From JBIOHP01 sp044449065 (GTDB lineage: Bacteria > Bacteroidota > Ignavibacteria > UBA10030 > SZUA-254): a stretch of DNA of 64,000 nt. Shown one piece after another: positions 1-9,809 of this stretch. Position numbers and translations under genes: made by a program. How positions within the stretch are numbered: position 1 is the stretch's first letter; each line of letters begins with the position of its first letter. The stretch spans positions 14,467 to 78,466 of the forward strand of contig JBIOHP010000016.1 of assembly GCA_044449065.1 (NCBI GenBank). Direction: 5' to 3'. The notes beneath the pieces were generated by a model. That model had not been told where the DNA came from, made no database searches, and saw only the letters and a program-made list of their open reading frames with translations.

Positions 1-1
1 A

Positions 2-493
2 GGCGATGGGATCGACGATTTTGTGTGGGTGTTGGAAATATCCGGTGCCGCTCCGCCTGCTCACTTCATTGATGGTTATCGCGGCGCAACGAGCGAGCGT
101 CAACCGCCGATGTATTTCAGATTGGGCGGAGGGACGATCAAAGGAATCAGCAAACCAGGCTACGTGGTTTGGAGTCGCATATTTATTGAACGCGGACTGA
201 TGTATTATGACACGGGAATCGGGGAGGTAGTTCAACTACCTGAGAAAGAAACCGAAGAGCGCTGGCGTCTTACCACTCCCCAATGGCCTATCATGCATTT
301 AGTCCTCAGAGGCATAACTCGCGATGAAATGATGGCACGACATATGTCGAACCATATCCAGGTTGTCTATGCTCCTGATTTTGCCTCAGCTAAACGGGGT
401 ATGCAAGTGAAAGCCACAACAATGCACTCGTTGGGTTTTATTGTCAATTACGCAGGAGATTTTTGGACTGATGACTTCCCGGGAAAACAATGA
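2..493 (+). CDS. L-fucose isomerase-like protein, C-terminal part (cut by window start)
   Basis: The frame is open from base 2, so the gene starts upstream of the window and the ATG at 23 is internal. The 163 visible residues resemble the C-terminal domain of the L-fucose/L-arabinose isomerase-like family: a glycine-rich stretch (YFRLGGGTIKGI), then WSRIFIERG, then a closing region with RHMSNHIQVVYA. Such enzymes interconvert aldoses and ketoses in the cytoplasm with a divalent metal. The FGGY pentulose kinase begins 48 bp after the stop, which fits an isomerase-kinase sugar catabolic operon. The match is from remembered family features, and the catalytic N-terminal part is not visible, so the substrate cannot be stated. 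Confidence 0.55.
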   Translation, partial: GDGIDDFVWVLEISGAAPPAHFIDGYRGATSERQPPMYFRLGGGTIKGISKPGYVVWSRIFIERGLMYYDTGIGEVVQLPEKETEERWRLTTPQWPIMHLVLRGITRDEMMARHMSNHIQVVYAPDFASAKRGMQVKATTMHSLGFIVNYAGDFWTDDFPGKQ

Positions 494-541
494 ATTTTAC
501 TTTCGATTTTCAGCGGATTAATCTTTTGAAAATAAATACTC

Positions 542-2194
542 ATGGTAAAAAGAGGGGCTAACCCAAGAAACGATAAGTATCTCATCGGGGTCGACGTTGG
601 TACGGGGAGTGTACGTACCGGCATATTCAATGTTCACGGTAAATTATTCGCTCGCGCTGTCCAGGAGATCGGTATTTGGCAGCCGGAAGAACATTTTGTT
701 GAACAATCTTCAGAGGATATCTGGTCTGCTGTATCCAAAACTATCCGGGGTATAATTAAAGAAACTGCCATCAATCCCAAATTGGTAGCAGGCATTGCTT
801 TTGATGCAACTTGCTCTCTCGTTGCCTTGATTGGTCAAGATCGTCCAATCACTATTTCTCCAACCGGAAATCCTCAACGGAATGTTATAGTATGGATGGA
901 TCATAGAGCGATCCGTCAAGCAGAACGAATCAACGCCACGAAACATCCGGTATTGAAATATGTTGGAGGGAAAATATCGCCGGAGATGGAATTACCGAAA
1001 CTGCTCTGGTTGAAAGAGAATATTCCCATGACGTGGAAACATGCTGCTCGTTTTCTTGATCTTGCTGATTATCTCTCCTATCGATCCACGGGAGTCGATG
1101 TCCGCAGTCTCTGCACAACAGTTTGTAAATGGACCTATCTTGGAAAGGAAGATAAATGGGATTCTTCGATTTTTAAAAAACTTGGTTTGGAAGAACTACT
1201 TACAGAAAATAAAATCGGCGGCAAAATACTCCCCGTTGGACAACACATTGGCACGCTAACTGATAAAGCCGCTGCAGATTTTGGTTTATCAACGCAAACA
1301 AAAGTCGCCGTAGGGATTATCGATGCGCATGCAGGCGGACTTGGAGTAATGGGGATGGGTTTCCAAAATATTCCCGAACCAAATAAATTTGAAAGTATTC
1401 TCGCCCTTATCGGAGGAACATCTTCGTGTCACATGGCAGTCTCGCGTAACCCAAAATTCATTCCCGGTATCTGGGGACCGTACTACAGCGCAATGATTCC
1501 CGGAATGTGGCTTACCGAGGGCGGTCAAACCGCAACCGGTTCCCTTATCGATTTTATCATCCGGAATTCCGGACAGTTTGAGAGGGTCTCTCGAGAAGCT
1601 CAAGCAACTCGAATAACGATTTATGCGTATTTGAATAACATCATATCAAAACTGAAGAAACGGGGACATGTCGGTCCGGAGTTGGTAAAGGGAATAAACA
1701 TTCTCCCGTATTTTTTAGGAAATCGATCTCCTCATGCCGATCCCGCATTACGGGGCATGATCAGCGGATTAACTCTTGATGAAAGTGTCGAATCTCTTGC
1801 GAAATTATATTATGCTACGATCCAGTCAATCGCATACGGCACCCGTCAAATAATCGAGGTGATGAATGATCACGGTTATGATATCCGCCGAATTCATGCA
1901 TGCGGCGGCGGAACGAAAAATCCCTTGTGGCTTCAGGAACATGCCGATATAACCGGATGTGAAATTGTATTACCCAAAGAGCCCGAAGCAGTCATGCTCG
2001 GCTCAGCGATGCTCGCTGCTGTCGGGGCATGCGTGTATAAGACCGTTCCCGAGGCAGTTATAATGATGAGCGCGGTTGGGGAACGATACAAGCCGATTAA
2101 AAAGTTTGCAGGATATCATAAAGCGAAATATGATGTTTTTCGCATGATGTACAAAGACTTTATAAAATATGAGGATTTGTTGGAGAAATTCTAA
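542..2194 (+). CDS. FGGY-family pentulose kinase (D-ribulokinase-like)
   Basis: A 550-residue cytoplasmic sugar kinase with the actin-like two-lobed FGGY fold. Visible marks are the phosphate-binding motif DVGTGSVRTGIF (residues 18-29), the FDATCSLV segment (87-94) typical of the YDR109c/D-ribulokinase-like pentulose kinase branch rather than of classical AraB or XylB, and the C-terminal ATP-lobe motif ACGGGTKNPLW near residue 452. The expected reaction is ATP-dependent phosphorylation of a ketopentose. Length is normal for the branch. The ATG at 542 has only a weak Shine-Dalgarno match, but the N-terminal strand starts ten residues later, so the start is plausible. It follows an isomerase by 48 bp and is probably cotranscribed. 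The exact sugar (ribulose, xylulose or another) is not determinable. Confidence 0.85.
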   Translation: MVKRGANPRNDKYLIGVDVGTGSVRTGIFNVHGKLFARAVQEIGIWQPEEHFVEQSSEDIWSAVSKTIRGIIKETAINPKLVAGIAFDATCSLVALIGQDRPITISPTGNPQRNVIVWMDHRAIRQAERINATKHPVLKYVGGKISPEMELPKLLWLKENIPMTWKHAARFLDLADYLSYRSTGVDVRSLCTTVCKWTYLGKEDKWDSSIFKKLGLEELLTENKIGGKILPVGQHIGTLTDKAAADFGLSTQTKVAVGIIDAHAGGLGVMGMGFQNIPEPNKFESILALIGGTSSCHMAVSRNPKFIPGIWGPYYSAMIPGMWLTEGGQTATGSLIDFIIRNSGQFERVSREAQATRITIYAYLNNIISKLKKRGHVGPELVKGINILPYFLGNRSPHADPALRGMISGLTLDESVESLAKLYYATIQSIAYGTRQIIEVMNDHGYDIRRIHACGGGTKNPLWLQEHADITGCEIVLPKEPEAVMLGSAMLAAVGACVYKTVPEAVIMMSAVGERYKPIKKFAGYHKAKYDVFRMMYKDFIKYEDLLEKF

Positions 2195-2401
2195 CGAAGA
2201 AAATAAGTATATTATTTAATTGACAATCGAAATCGTTTAGATTGAACAATAAACGAATGAAGGACAGCGCTAAAGAATCAATTTTGATTAACGTTTTATT
2301 GTGATGCGATCGAAATTTAGACTAACATTGGATTTGTTGGAATATTTTCAAACTTTCACACATTTTATGCGCTTGGATATTCATTTAGCATTCTGCATTC
2401 T

Positions 2402-5400
2402 ATGATACGAAACAAGCTTACAAAAATATCTACAGAACATAAAATTATTTTAGGGCTTGGTTCCTCTCTCATCCTACTGTTGGGACTTGGAGGTCTTTCG
2501 TACTTCAGCATTATGCAGGTTAAGAGCACCTCAACCTGGGTTGTTCACTCCCAGGAGGTGATCAATGTGCTGGGGAGGGTTCTTAACGACGTTTCCGAGT
2601 CAGAAACTAATTCACGGGGTTATATTATTACCAATCGGGAAGAATTTCTACCTGCGTATAATTATTCCACAACCCGGCTTGAAGACGACCTGGAGACATT
2701 ATCAGGTTTGACGGTCACTGATATTGAGCAGACGAGACGGCTAACTAATCTGAAGGGGATTGTGGGGGAGAAACTTGCATTCATGAAACAATCGATTGAT
2801 ATTCACCGCGAGCGTGGATTTTCAGAAAGCATGAAGCTGATTTCTACCGATCGGGGCAGGATATTAATGGATTCTATTCGCACTATGATCCGGGTTATGG
2901 ATCTGCAGGAAACGCAATTAGTTGGTCAACGGAGGGTGGACTCCGAGGCGAAAACTCAAAAAACGATAATGTTATTAACTCTCGGTATTGCATTCTCCAT
3001 TCTCATTGTGATCGGTGCTGCAAGGATTATTTTATATGATTTAAGGAAGAGGATGCAGGCAGAGGAGGAGAGAAATAGATTCTTTCGTATTTCCCATGAT
3101 ATGCTCTGTCTCATCCAGAAGAATGGTTATTTCAAAGAAGTGAATCCGGCATTTGAAAAAATTCTTGCGTTCCCTATAGGTGATCTCATTGGAAAACCCA
3201 TTCTCGATTATGTCCATCCCGACGACCAGGATACAACAATCCATGTTCTCGAAAATGCCCGGGTTGGAATCCCCACGCTTGAGTTTGAAAACCGTATCCG
3301 TTGCAATGATGGAACATATAAGTGGATTTCCTGGAATACCGCTTCACTGCCCGATGAAAATATCATCTACACCGTAGGGCGCGATATGACGGAACGCAAA
3401 CGCGTAATGGAACAATTAAAAATATCCGAGCTTCGTTTTCGTACCACGGTGGAGGGGATGGGTGAAGCGTTGGTCATCATTGATCAAAATGATATCATTA
3501 CCTATGCAAATAACCGGATAACATCGATTGTCGGCTATACGCTGGATGAAATAATAGGGTATCCTTCGAGGAAAATATTTTCTCCCCCGTCTGAAAATTC
3601 GAAGGATGATAAACCTGGCAGCCAGATATTTTTCCGAAAAACCAACAGGTATGAACTCCAAATTAAGAAAAAGGATCGGGAATCTATTTGGGTCGAAATT
3701 CATGCTACTCCGTATAAGAATATTCTGGGACAAATCATCGGTACAATCGCGGCGATTGCGGAGATTACCCCGCGAAAAAACACGGAAGCAGCGTTACGCG
3801 AAATACAGAAACGATATAATTACCTTTTTGATCATGCTAATGATATCATTTATCGGACCGATGAGAGGGGTAGGGTATTATTTTTTAATACCAGCGCTAC
3901 AAGATTGCTTGGGTATTCCGCCGGTGAACTCTTCGGGAAACAATATCTTAGTTTTATTCCCGATGAATATCGATGGGAACTCCGTTTGTTTTATACGAGA
4001 CAACTTCACGAAAGAATTCTCAGTTCGTATTTGGAATTTCCGGTTGTATGTAAGGGAGGTGAAATCATCTGGCTTGGACAAAATGTTCAACTCGTTATCG
4101 AAAATAGGAAAATTGTCGGTTTCGATGGAGTTGCGCGCGATATAACTGAACGCAAGCGCGCTGAGCAAGCGTTGAGCGATAGTGAACGGCGGTACCGTTC
4201 TCTGGTAGAGACGATGGCAGAGGGTATTATCTTGATGGAATCCGACCTTACTATTCGCGAGATGAATGCCACTGCTGAAAGAATTCTTGGGATGAGTTTC
4301 AAAGAATTGCAGCTTGCAGAGCCATCCCGTAGATTCTGGAACGCCGTTCATGAAGACGGCAGTCCTTTTACGGTCGATGATATGCCTATCCGCGTCACAC
4401 TCAATACATCAAAACCTTTATCAGATGTGGTCATGGGTATACAAAAAAATGATGAATCGTTCTCCTGGATCTCGGTCAATACGCAACCGCTCTTTCATGA
4501 AAATACAGATTTGCCCTATGCGGTGGTCGCAACCATTCATGATATCACCGAGCTGAAATTGAACGAACGCCGGCGGAAGGTTCAATTTACCATGCCTGCA
4601 ATTCTCGCTGAAGCCGATACCCTTCGCACCGCCGCCGGGAATATTTTACGGTCGATTTGTGAAAATTTAGAGTGGGATACGGGCGAGTACTGGATAGTTG
4701 ATTCGGCAACGCAATGGATGAAACTGGAACAAGGATGGCAAGATCCTGATCTGAACGCGATCATGGGGTTGATCACAGATATCCCGGGTAGATCGATATC
4801 AGATTTTGATTATACTAAACGTGTGTTTGCGAGTGGTAAGCCGGATTGGATTGTGAAAAACGAAGGTGAACCAATTTTCCCAATATCTAGGGGACCTGAT
4901 TCCGGAGATATGCGGTCTGTGTTAACTCTCCCGGTTATCCGGGGGAAACAAATCATCGGGATATTGTTATTTTTTAGTCGAAAACGACTTCAACCGGATA
5001 CTGAACTTCTCCATCTGATGGAAAGTACGGGAAGTCTCATCAGTCAATTCATCGAACGAAAAGAAGCGGAAGATGCGCAAACAGCAACAGAGCGAAGATA
5101 TAAATTGCTCTTTGAAAATATTGTTGATGCGGTCCTTTTAACCACTCTGGATGGAGTTATTATCACTGCTAATTCCGAAGCTTGTAGAATGTTTAATCGC
5201 GTCGAGGATGAATTCGTGCATCTGGGAATCATTGATTTAATCGATCCGGAGGATTCACGGTTTACAGCGGCAATGACGAATCCCCAAAGCGCCGTTTTTA
5301 AAGGAGAAGTTAGTTTTATTCGAAAAGATGGGACAAAATTTCCAGGGGAAGTGACATCGAACGTGTTCAGGGAACGTCATGGTCAAGATCAAATCAGCAT

Positions 5401-7417
5401 GATCGTCAGAGATATAACGACGAGAAAGAAAGTGGAAGAGGAGCTCTTGAAAGCGAAAGAGCTTGCTGAGATTGCTGCAAGAGCCAAATCGGAATTCCTG
5501 GCAACGATGAGTCATGAAATCAGAACGCCTATGAATGCTATCATCGGTACGACGGGTTTACTGATGCAGACCGATTTGACCGAGGAACAATTAGATTATG
5601 GGAGAACTATTCAGATCGGTGGCGAAACACTTCTCACCGTAATTAACGATATTCTGGATTTTTCAAAAATAGAATCGGGTAAAATGGATCTCTATGAGCA
5701 TCCTTTTGAAATTGAGCGATGTATCGAAGAAACGTTTGATTTACTCGCTTCGAAAGCATTTGAGAAGAGAATCGATTTAAACTATCTCGTTGCATCAAAC
5801 GTTCCCCCCTCCATTTTTGGCGACAATTTACGTGTCCGACAGATTCTTCTGAATCTGGTCGGTAATGCGGTTAAATTTACAGCTGAAGGGGAAATTAATG
5901 TCTCAGTGTTTGCCGATCATATAGTTGAGAAAGAGGTATACTTGATAAAGTTTACCGTGACAGACACGGGGATAGGAATTCCAGCGGATAAAATTCAAAC
6001 TCTCTTTCAACCCTTTCAACAGGTCGGTACCACGACTGCGAGAAGATTTGGAGGAACGGGTCTGGGGCTGGCAATCTCCAAACGTCTTATCGATCTCATG
6101 GGAGGGAAGATTTGGGTTGAAAGCAGGGAAGGCGAGGGTTCCTCATTTCATTTTCAATTCCAGACTAAAGCCGAGCGAAAAGAAGATGGGGGCGGGAAAA
6201 GAGATTCAGTCCCGGAACTTCAAGGAAAGAAAATTCTCCTGGCAGATAGCGGAATGTTAAGCACAAGGTCGCTGGAAAATCTGCTAAATATTTGGGGGTT
6301 GAAGGTTGTAACCCGAAATACTTTAACGGGCGCATTGAAGATCCTCAAGAGTCATCAATTTGACGCGGTATTAATCGATGCAAATATTTTCGAACAAATC
6401 AGCGATAATGAATTAGCGGAGGCAACTGAATATCTTAGAAGCTGTGAATCGCCATTAATTCTCATTAGCAGGCAAGTTCTTGTTAATAATAAAATCCTTG
6501 ATTTGAGGGATTTATTCCATATTTTTGTGCCCAAACCGGTGAAAAGTGAACGACTCTTCAAGGTCATTAAAAATGTTTTCATCGGGGAAGAACAACCACC
6601 GGATTATAATCCGCTCGTAATCCCCCAGAATTATATGCCGCAACGCAAACTATTAAAGTTGCTCGTGGCGGAAGATAATCTTATCAATCAAAAAATGATG
6701 GTTCGTGTTCTTGAAAAAATGAATTATAAACCCGACATCGCTGCGGATGGGCAGGAGGTTATTCATGCAGTTAAAAATAATATATATGATTTAATTTTTA
6801 TGGATATGCAGATGCCTGTGCTCGATGGCATCGAAGCGACAAAATTAATAATCAACACTATGAGTGAAGCGGATAGGCCTAAAATTATTGCTTTGACAGC
6901 CAACGTGACCGAGGAAGATAAACAAAAATGTCTAGCTGCAGGAATGAATGGTTTTTTAGGAAAACCGATTCGGATCGAAGAATTAAAACGCTGCCTCGAC
7001 TATTGGACAACAGTGATCGAAAATGAATCCACCATCAGCCAATTATCAACCACGACCGCACAACATGCAATCGATTTGAACGTTATAGCCGGTTTGAGAG
7101 AACTCCAGACCGATGATAATAATTCATTTGTAAACGAACTTATAGACCTCTTTCTTGATACCGCACCGCGGCATCTCGCAAAAATCAAGGAAGCGAAAGT
7201 GAAATCAGATTCAAAAGGTCTCACACTGGCGTCACATACGTTAAAGGGGAGCAGCGTAAATTTAGGCGCCATGCCGCTGGCGGCACTTTGTAAGAAAATT
7301 GAAGATTCGAGTAGAGATGAAGCCTTTGACAACCTTGACGAACTCCTTCGTGAGCTCGAGAATGAATTTATGCGGGTAAGAACTGAACTTACAAAGCTGA
7401 AAGACGGGGGATCGTAA
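2402..7417 (+). CDS. Hybrid sensor histidine kinase (CHASE3-PAS5-GAF-HisKA-HATPase-REC-REC-HPT)
   Basis: A 1671-residue inner-membrane phosphorelay sensor. Order: TM1 (about 14-36), CHASE3-like periplasmic helical domain (40-185), TM2 (about 188-212), PAS1-PAS4 (about 224-720, several ending in the DITERK-type linker), GAF (about 728-882), PAS5 (893-1008), HisKA with H-box MSHEIRTPMN and phosphoacceptor His1038, HATPase with N-box NAVKF, DTGIGIP and FGGTGLGLAI, two receivers, and a C-terminal HPT domain with His1612 in HTLKGSS. The second receiver is canonical (Asp1468 in FMDMQMP). The first keeps an Asp (1326, LIDAN) but its acidic pair is reduced (LLADSG), so it may be inactive. The expected relay is His1038 to Asp1468 to His1612 and on to a separate regulator. 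The sigma-54 regulator ends 30 bp away on the other strand and is a candidate partner. There is no clear ribosome-binding site. Confidence 0.93.
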   Translation: MIRNKLTKISTEHKIILGLGSSLILLLGLGGLSYFSIMQVKSTSTWVVHSQEVINVLGRVLNDVSESETNSRGYIITNREEFLPAYNYSTTRLEDDLETLSGLTVTDIEQTRRLTNLKGIVGEKLAFMKQSIDIHRERGFSESMKLISTDRGRILMDSIRTMIRVMDLQETQLVGQRRVDSEAKTQKTIMLLTLGIAFSILIVIGAARIILYDLRKRMQAEEERNRFFRISHDMLCLIQKNGYFKEVNPAFEKILAFPIGDLIGKPILDYVHPDDQDTTIHVLENARVGIPTLEFENRIRCNDGTYKWISWNTASLPDENIIYTVGRDMTERKRVMEQLKISELRFRTTVEGMGEALVIIDQNDIITYANNRITSIVGYTLDEIIGYPSRKIFSPPSENSKDDKPGSQIFFRKTNRYELQIKKKDRESIWVEIHATPYKNILGQIIGTIAAIAEITPRKNTEAALREIQKRYNYLFDHANDIIYRTDERGRVLFFNTSATRLLGYSAGELFGKQYLSFIPDEYRWELRLFYTRQLHERILSSYLEFPVVCKGGEIIWLGQNVQLVIENRKIVGFDGVARDITERKRAEQALSDSERRYRSLVETMAEGIILMESDLTIREMNATAERILGMSFKELQLAEPSRRFWNAVHEDGSPFTVDDMPIRVTLNTSKPLSDVVMGIQKNDESFSWISVNTQPLFHENTDLPYAVVATIHDITELKLNERRRKVQFTMPAILAEADTLRTAAGNILRSICENLEWDTGEYWIVDSATQWMKLEQGWQDPDLNAIMGLITDIPGRSISDFDYTKRVFASGKPDWIVKNEGEPIFPISRGPDSGDMRSVLTLPVIRGKQIIGILLFFSRKRLQPDTELLHLMESTGSLISQFIERKEAEDAQTATERRYKLLFENIVDAVLLTTLDGVIITANSEACRMFNRVEDEFVHLGIIDLIDPEDSRFTAAMTNPQSAVFKGEVSFIRKDGTKFPGEVTSNVFRERHGQDQISMIVRDITTRKKVEEELLKAKELAEIAARAKSEFLATMSHEIRTPMNAIIGTTGLLMQTDLTEEQLDYGRTIQIGGETLLTVINDILDFSKIESGKMDLYEHPFEIERCIEETFDLLASKAFEKRIDLNYLVASNVPPSIFGDNLRVRQILLNLVGNAVKFTAEGEINVSVFADHIVEKEVYLIKFTVTDTGIGIPADKIQTLFQPFQQVGTTTARRFGGTGLGLAISKRLIDLMGGKIWVESREGEGSSFHFQFQTKAERKEDGGGKRDSVPELQGKKILLADSGMLSTRSLENLLNIWGLKVVTRNTLTGALKILKSHQFDAVLIDANIFEQISDNELAEATEYLRSCESPLILISRQVLVNNKILDLRDLFHIFVPKPVKSERLFKVIKNVFIGEEQPPDYNPLVIPQNYMPQRKLLKLLVAEDNLINQKMMVRVLEKMNYKPDIAADGQEVIHAVKNNIYDLIFMDMQMPVLDGIEATKLIINTMSEADRPKIIALTANVTEEDKQKCLAAGMNGFLGKPIRIEELKRCLDYWTTVIENESTISQLSTTTAQHAIDLNVIAGLRELQTDDNNSFVNELIDLFLDTAPRHLAKIKEAKVKSDSKGLTLASHTLKGSSVNLGAMPLAALCKKIEDSSRDEAFDNLDELLRELENEFMRVRTELTKLKDGGS

Positions 7418-7446
7418 TTTATTGAATCATCTGATGTAGGAGTAGA

Positions 7447-8835
7447 TCAGCCAATCTTATATTTTTCCATGAGTCGATAGAGCGTCGCCCGTCCTAGTTT
7501 CAATTTTCCGGCGGCTTCGTAAACGTTTCCGCCGGTGACTTTTAGAGCATGCCTGATTGCCGCTTCTCTCAGTTCCTCAATAGGTCTAATGATATGGCTA
7601 TCAAACTGATTATTTTTATGTTCAGGAGTTTCAGTTGTCTCTGGATTTAGAATCGTGGTCGGTAATGAATGTTCGGTGATGGTATCGCCGTCGTTGATAA
7701 TTACTGCGCGTTCAATAGCATGTTCCAGCTCCCTGATGTTTCCGGGCCATGAATAATCATGGAGAATACGAATTACTTGTTTAGAAAATTTCATTAGAGG
7801 TTTTCCCCGTCCGGTTGTAAATTTATTCAAAAAATATTCAGCGAGCAGCGGGATATCCGACCGTCGATCCCGGAGGGGCGGAAGGTAGATCGGAAAAGAA
7901 GCTAACCGGTAGTAGAGATCTTCACGGAATATTTTATTTGCGACCGCATCGTTCAAATTACGATTTGTTGCCGAGATGATGCGAATATCAGAATGTAGTA
8001 TCTCTGTGCCGCCAACCCTTTCAAATTGATTCAACTGAAGGACACGAAGGATTTTTACCTGCAAGGCGATATCCATATCGCCTATTTCATCGAGAAAAAT
8101 TGTTCCGGTATGAGCTTGTTCAAATTTTCCAATTTTCTTCTGATAAGCTCCGGTGAACGAGCCGCGCTCATGACCGAACAGTTCGCTTTCGAGGAGCTCT
8201 TTCGGTATGGAGGCGCAATTAACAACAACGAATGGTCCTTTCGCGCGATTGCCGTTAAAGTGGATCGCTTTGGCTACCAATTCTTTACCCGTCCCGCTTT
8301 CACCCTGAATAAGGACAGCGATATCATTATCCTTCACCTTATTCATCAGGGCGAATATCTTTTTCATGGAATCATGGTTTGAAAGAATATTATCAAATTT
8401 CAGAGAGCTGATGAGCGATTCGTGCAATCTCCAATTTTCACGGGCTAAATCGTACATGCGAATGGAATTTCCCATTGCGATACCTAATTTTTGGATATCG
8501 AGCGGTTTGCAAAAATAATCTATTGCGCCAAGTTTTATTGTTTCCAACGCCACATCGATTCGATCCTGCGCCGAGAGCATTATGACCGGTAACTCAGAAT
8601 TCCGCCGTTTGATTTCTTTGAGTAAATCTATACCGCTCATCCCCGGCATAATGATATCGGATAAAATTAAATCTGGTAAGTCGTCAATATGTTGCAGACA
8701 TTCTTCGCCGCTCGGGAAGGATTTAACCGTATAACCCCAGTGTTTATGTATCGTTTGCTCAAGTAATTTACGGGCAAGTTCATCGTCTTCAACGATAAAA
8801 ATTAATCTATTATTCGCGGTTGTTTCCATCTTCAA
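7447..8835 (-). CDS. Sigma-54-dependent response regulator, NtrC family
   Basis: A 462-residue transcription activator. The N-terminal receiver (about 8-125) has the acidic pair EDD at 16-18 and phosphoacceptor Asp60 (LILSDIIMPG). The central AAA+ domain has Walker A GESGTGKE (178-185), the sigma-54 contact loop as GSFTGA (225-230; the usual form is GAFTGA), and Walker B IFLDE (246-250). A C-terminal Fis-type helix-turn-helix (about 425-460, AAGKLKLGRATLYRLMEKY) binds DNA. It activates sigma-54 promoters when phosphorylated. It is convergent with the hybrid kinase, the two stops being 29 bp apart, so they are not one transcript, but the position suggests a functional pair. No terminator hairpin is visible between them. 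Confidence 0.93.
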   Translation of the reverse strand: MKMETTANNRLIFIVEDDELARKLLEQTIHKHWGYTVKSFPSGEECLQHIDDLPDLILSDIIMPGMSGIDLLKEIKRRNSELPVIMLSAQDRIDVALETIKLGAIDYFCKPLDIQKLGIAMGNSIRMYDLARENWRLHESLISSLKFDNILSNHDSMKKIFALMNKVKDNDIAVLIQGESGTGKELVAKAIHFNGNRAKGPFVVVNCASIPKELLESELFGHERGSFTGAYQKKIGKFEQAHTGTIFLDEIGDMDIALQVKILRVLQLNQFERVGGTEILHSDIRIISATNRNLNDAVANKIFREDLYYRLASFPIYLPPLRDRRSDIPLLAEYFLNKFTTGRGKPLMKFSKQVIRILHDYSWPGNIRELEHAIERAVIINDGDTITEHSLPTTILNPETTETPEHKNNQFDSHIIRPIEELREAAIRHALKVTGGNVYEAAGKLKLGRATLYRLMEKYKIG

Positions 8836-8975
8836 ATGGGATTTGATCGTTGTTAAGGGAATTTTAATTTATGACAACATAAAAATACTACGAAAGTTAT
8901 TCAAAAAAAAGCAAAGAACAAAATTAGATTAATCTTATAACAACCATTGACGTGGAGCAAATGATGACCATCGGT

Positions 8976-9809
8976 CTATGGCACGAGCATGCCGAGAATC
9001 AAGCCAAACAATATGGATTGACCTACTAAGAGATACCCGAGATTTTTAAAGTTTACTTTCGGAGACATTTTCATTATCCCATAACATACATGTAGACTTA
9101 TCGGGATGAATGGCAGAATGCTCAACGCTGAAACGAGGCGTTGCCAAATGAAGTAACCAAGAAGTGTAAGTATGAATAAGTTATACCAAATGGAATAGCG
9201 CCCGATTAAAAATTTATCCCTGTAATATACCATCGGCGTTTTAATGGTCGCTGCTATGATTTTTATATGGACATAAAATACATTGCTCCCGAAGAAGAAT
9301 AAATTCAGTAACCATATCATGATCCCATTCCGATCGATAATTCCGGTGAGTACATAGTATGCTCCAAGTCCGCTTAGAGAAAGCCCACTGATTGATATTA
9401 AATCACTGATTGGAGTTTTTCCAAATATTCTCGTTATAAAATAATTTAAAAAGAAGGCGATGATGCCAATTCCCGCTAAAGGAAGAAGCCAGTAATATCC
9501 TCCAAGCAAAAGTGGAATGAACAACAAAATACTCCCGATTGCGTAAATAGTAAACCATAACTTAGCCCGTTGTTTTCGCTCAATGGTATGAGTGTGCCCT
9601 GCTCTCAACTGTTTTAATATTTGCTGAGCCGGGTCGTAGGTCATGAATAATCCCAGCGAGGAAAATAAAAATGCTATGAAAGAGAAGGATAGTACGTGTG
9701 TTCGAAGCACAGCGACAAGCATCGGGATGAACAGCACAGCCCACGCTCCATGTTCGCGGGGTATGATCGGCGAAGATAGCGTATTATTACTGGTTCCGTT
9801 TACGGGCAT
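8976..9809 (-). CDS. YwiC-like integral membrane protein
   Basis: A 277-residue polytopic membrane protein with about eight hydrophobic helices. It carries the characteristic N-terminal PREHGAWAVLFIPML (residues about 16-30) of the YwiC-like family, whose biochemical role is not established. From memory, Bacillus subtilis ywiC lies next to nitrate-respiration genes; here the neighbours are a methyltransferase and a membrane ferredoxin, which also hints at respiratory or cofactor work, but that is inference. The start overlaps the end of the methyltransferase gene by 23 bp, indicating translational coupling as last gene of a three-gene minus-strand operon. Confidence 0.8.
   Translation of the reverse strand: MPVNGTSNNTLSSPIIPREHGAWAVLFIPMLVAVLRTHVLSFSFIAFLFSSLGLFMTYDPAQQILKQLRAGHTHTIERKQRAKLWFTIYAIGSILLFIPLLLGGYYWLLPLAGIGIIAFFLNYFITRIFGKTPISDLISISGLSLSGLGAYYVLTGIIDRNGIMIWLLNLFFFGSNVFYVHIKIIAATIKTPMVYYRDKFLIGRYSIWYNLFILTLLGYFIWQRLVSALSILPFIPISLHVCYGIMKMSPKVNFKNLGYLLVGQSILFGLILGMLVP

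Noticed and set aside
7418..7446. Shared terminator between the hybrid kinase and the sigma-54 regulator
   Set aside because: The 29-bp gap has no stem-loop or T-run.
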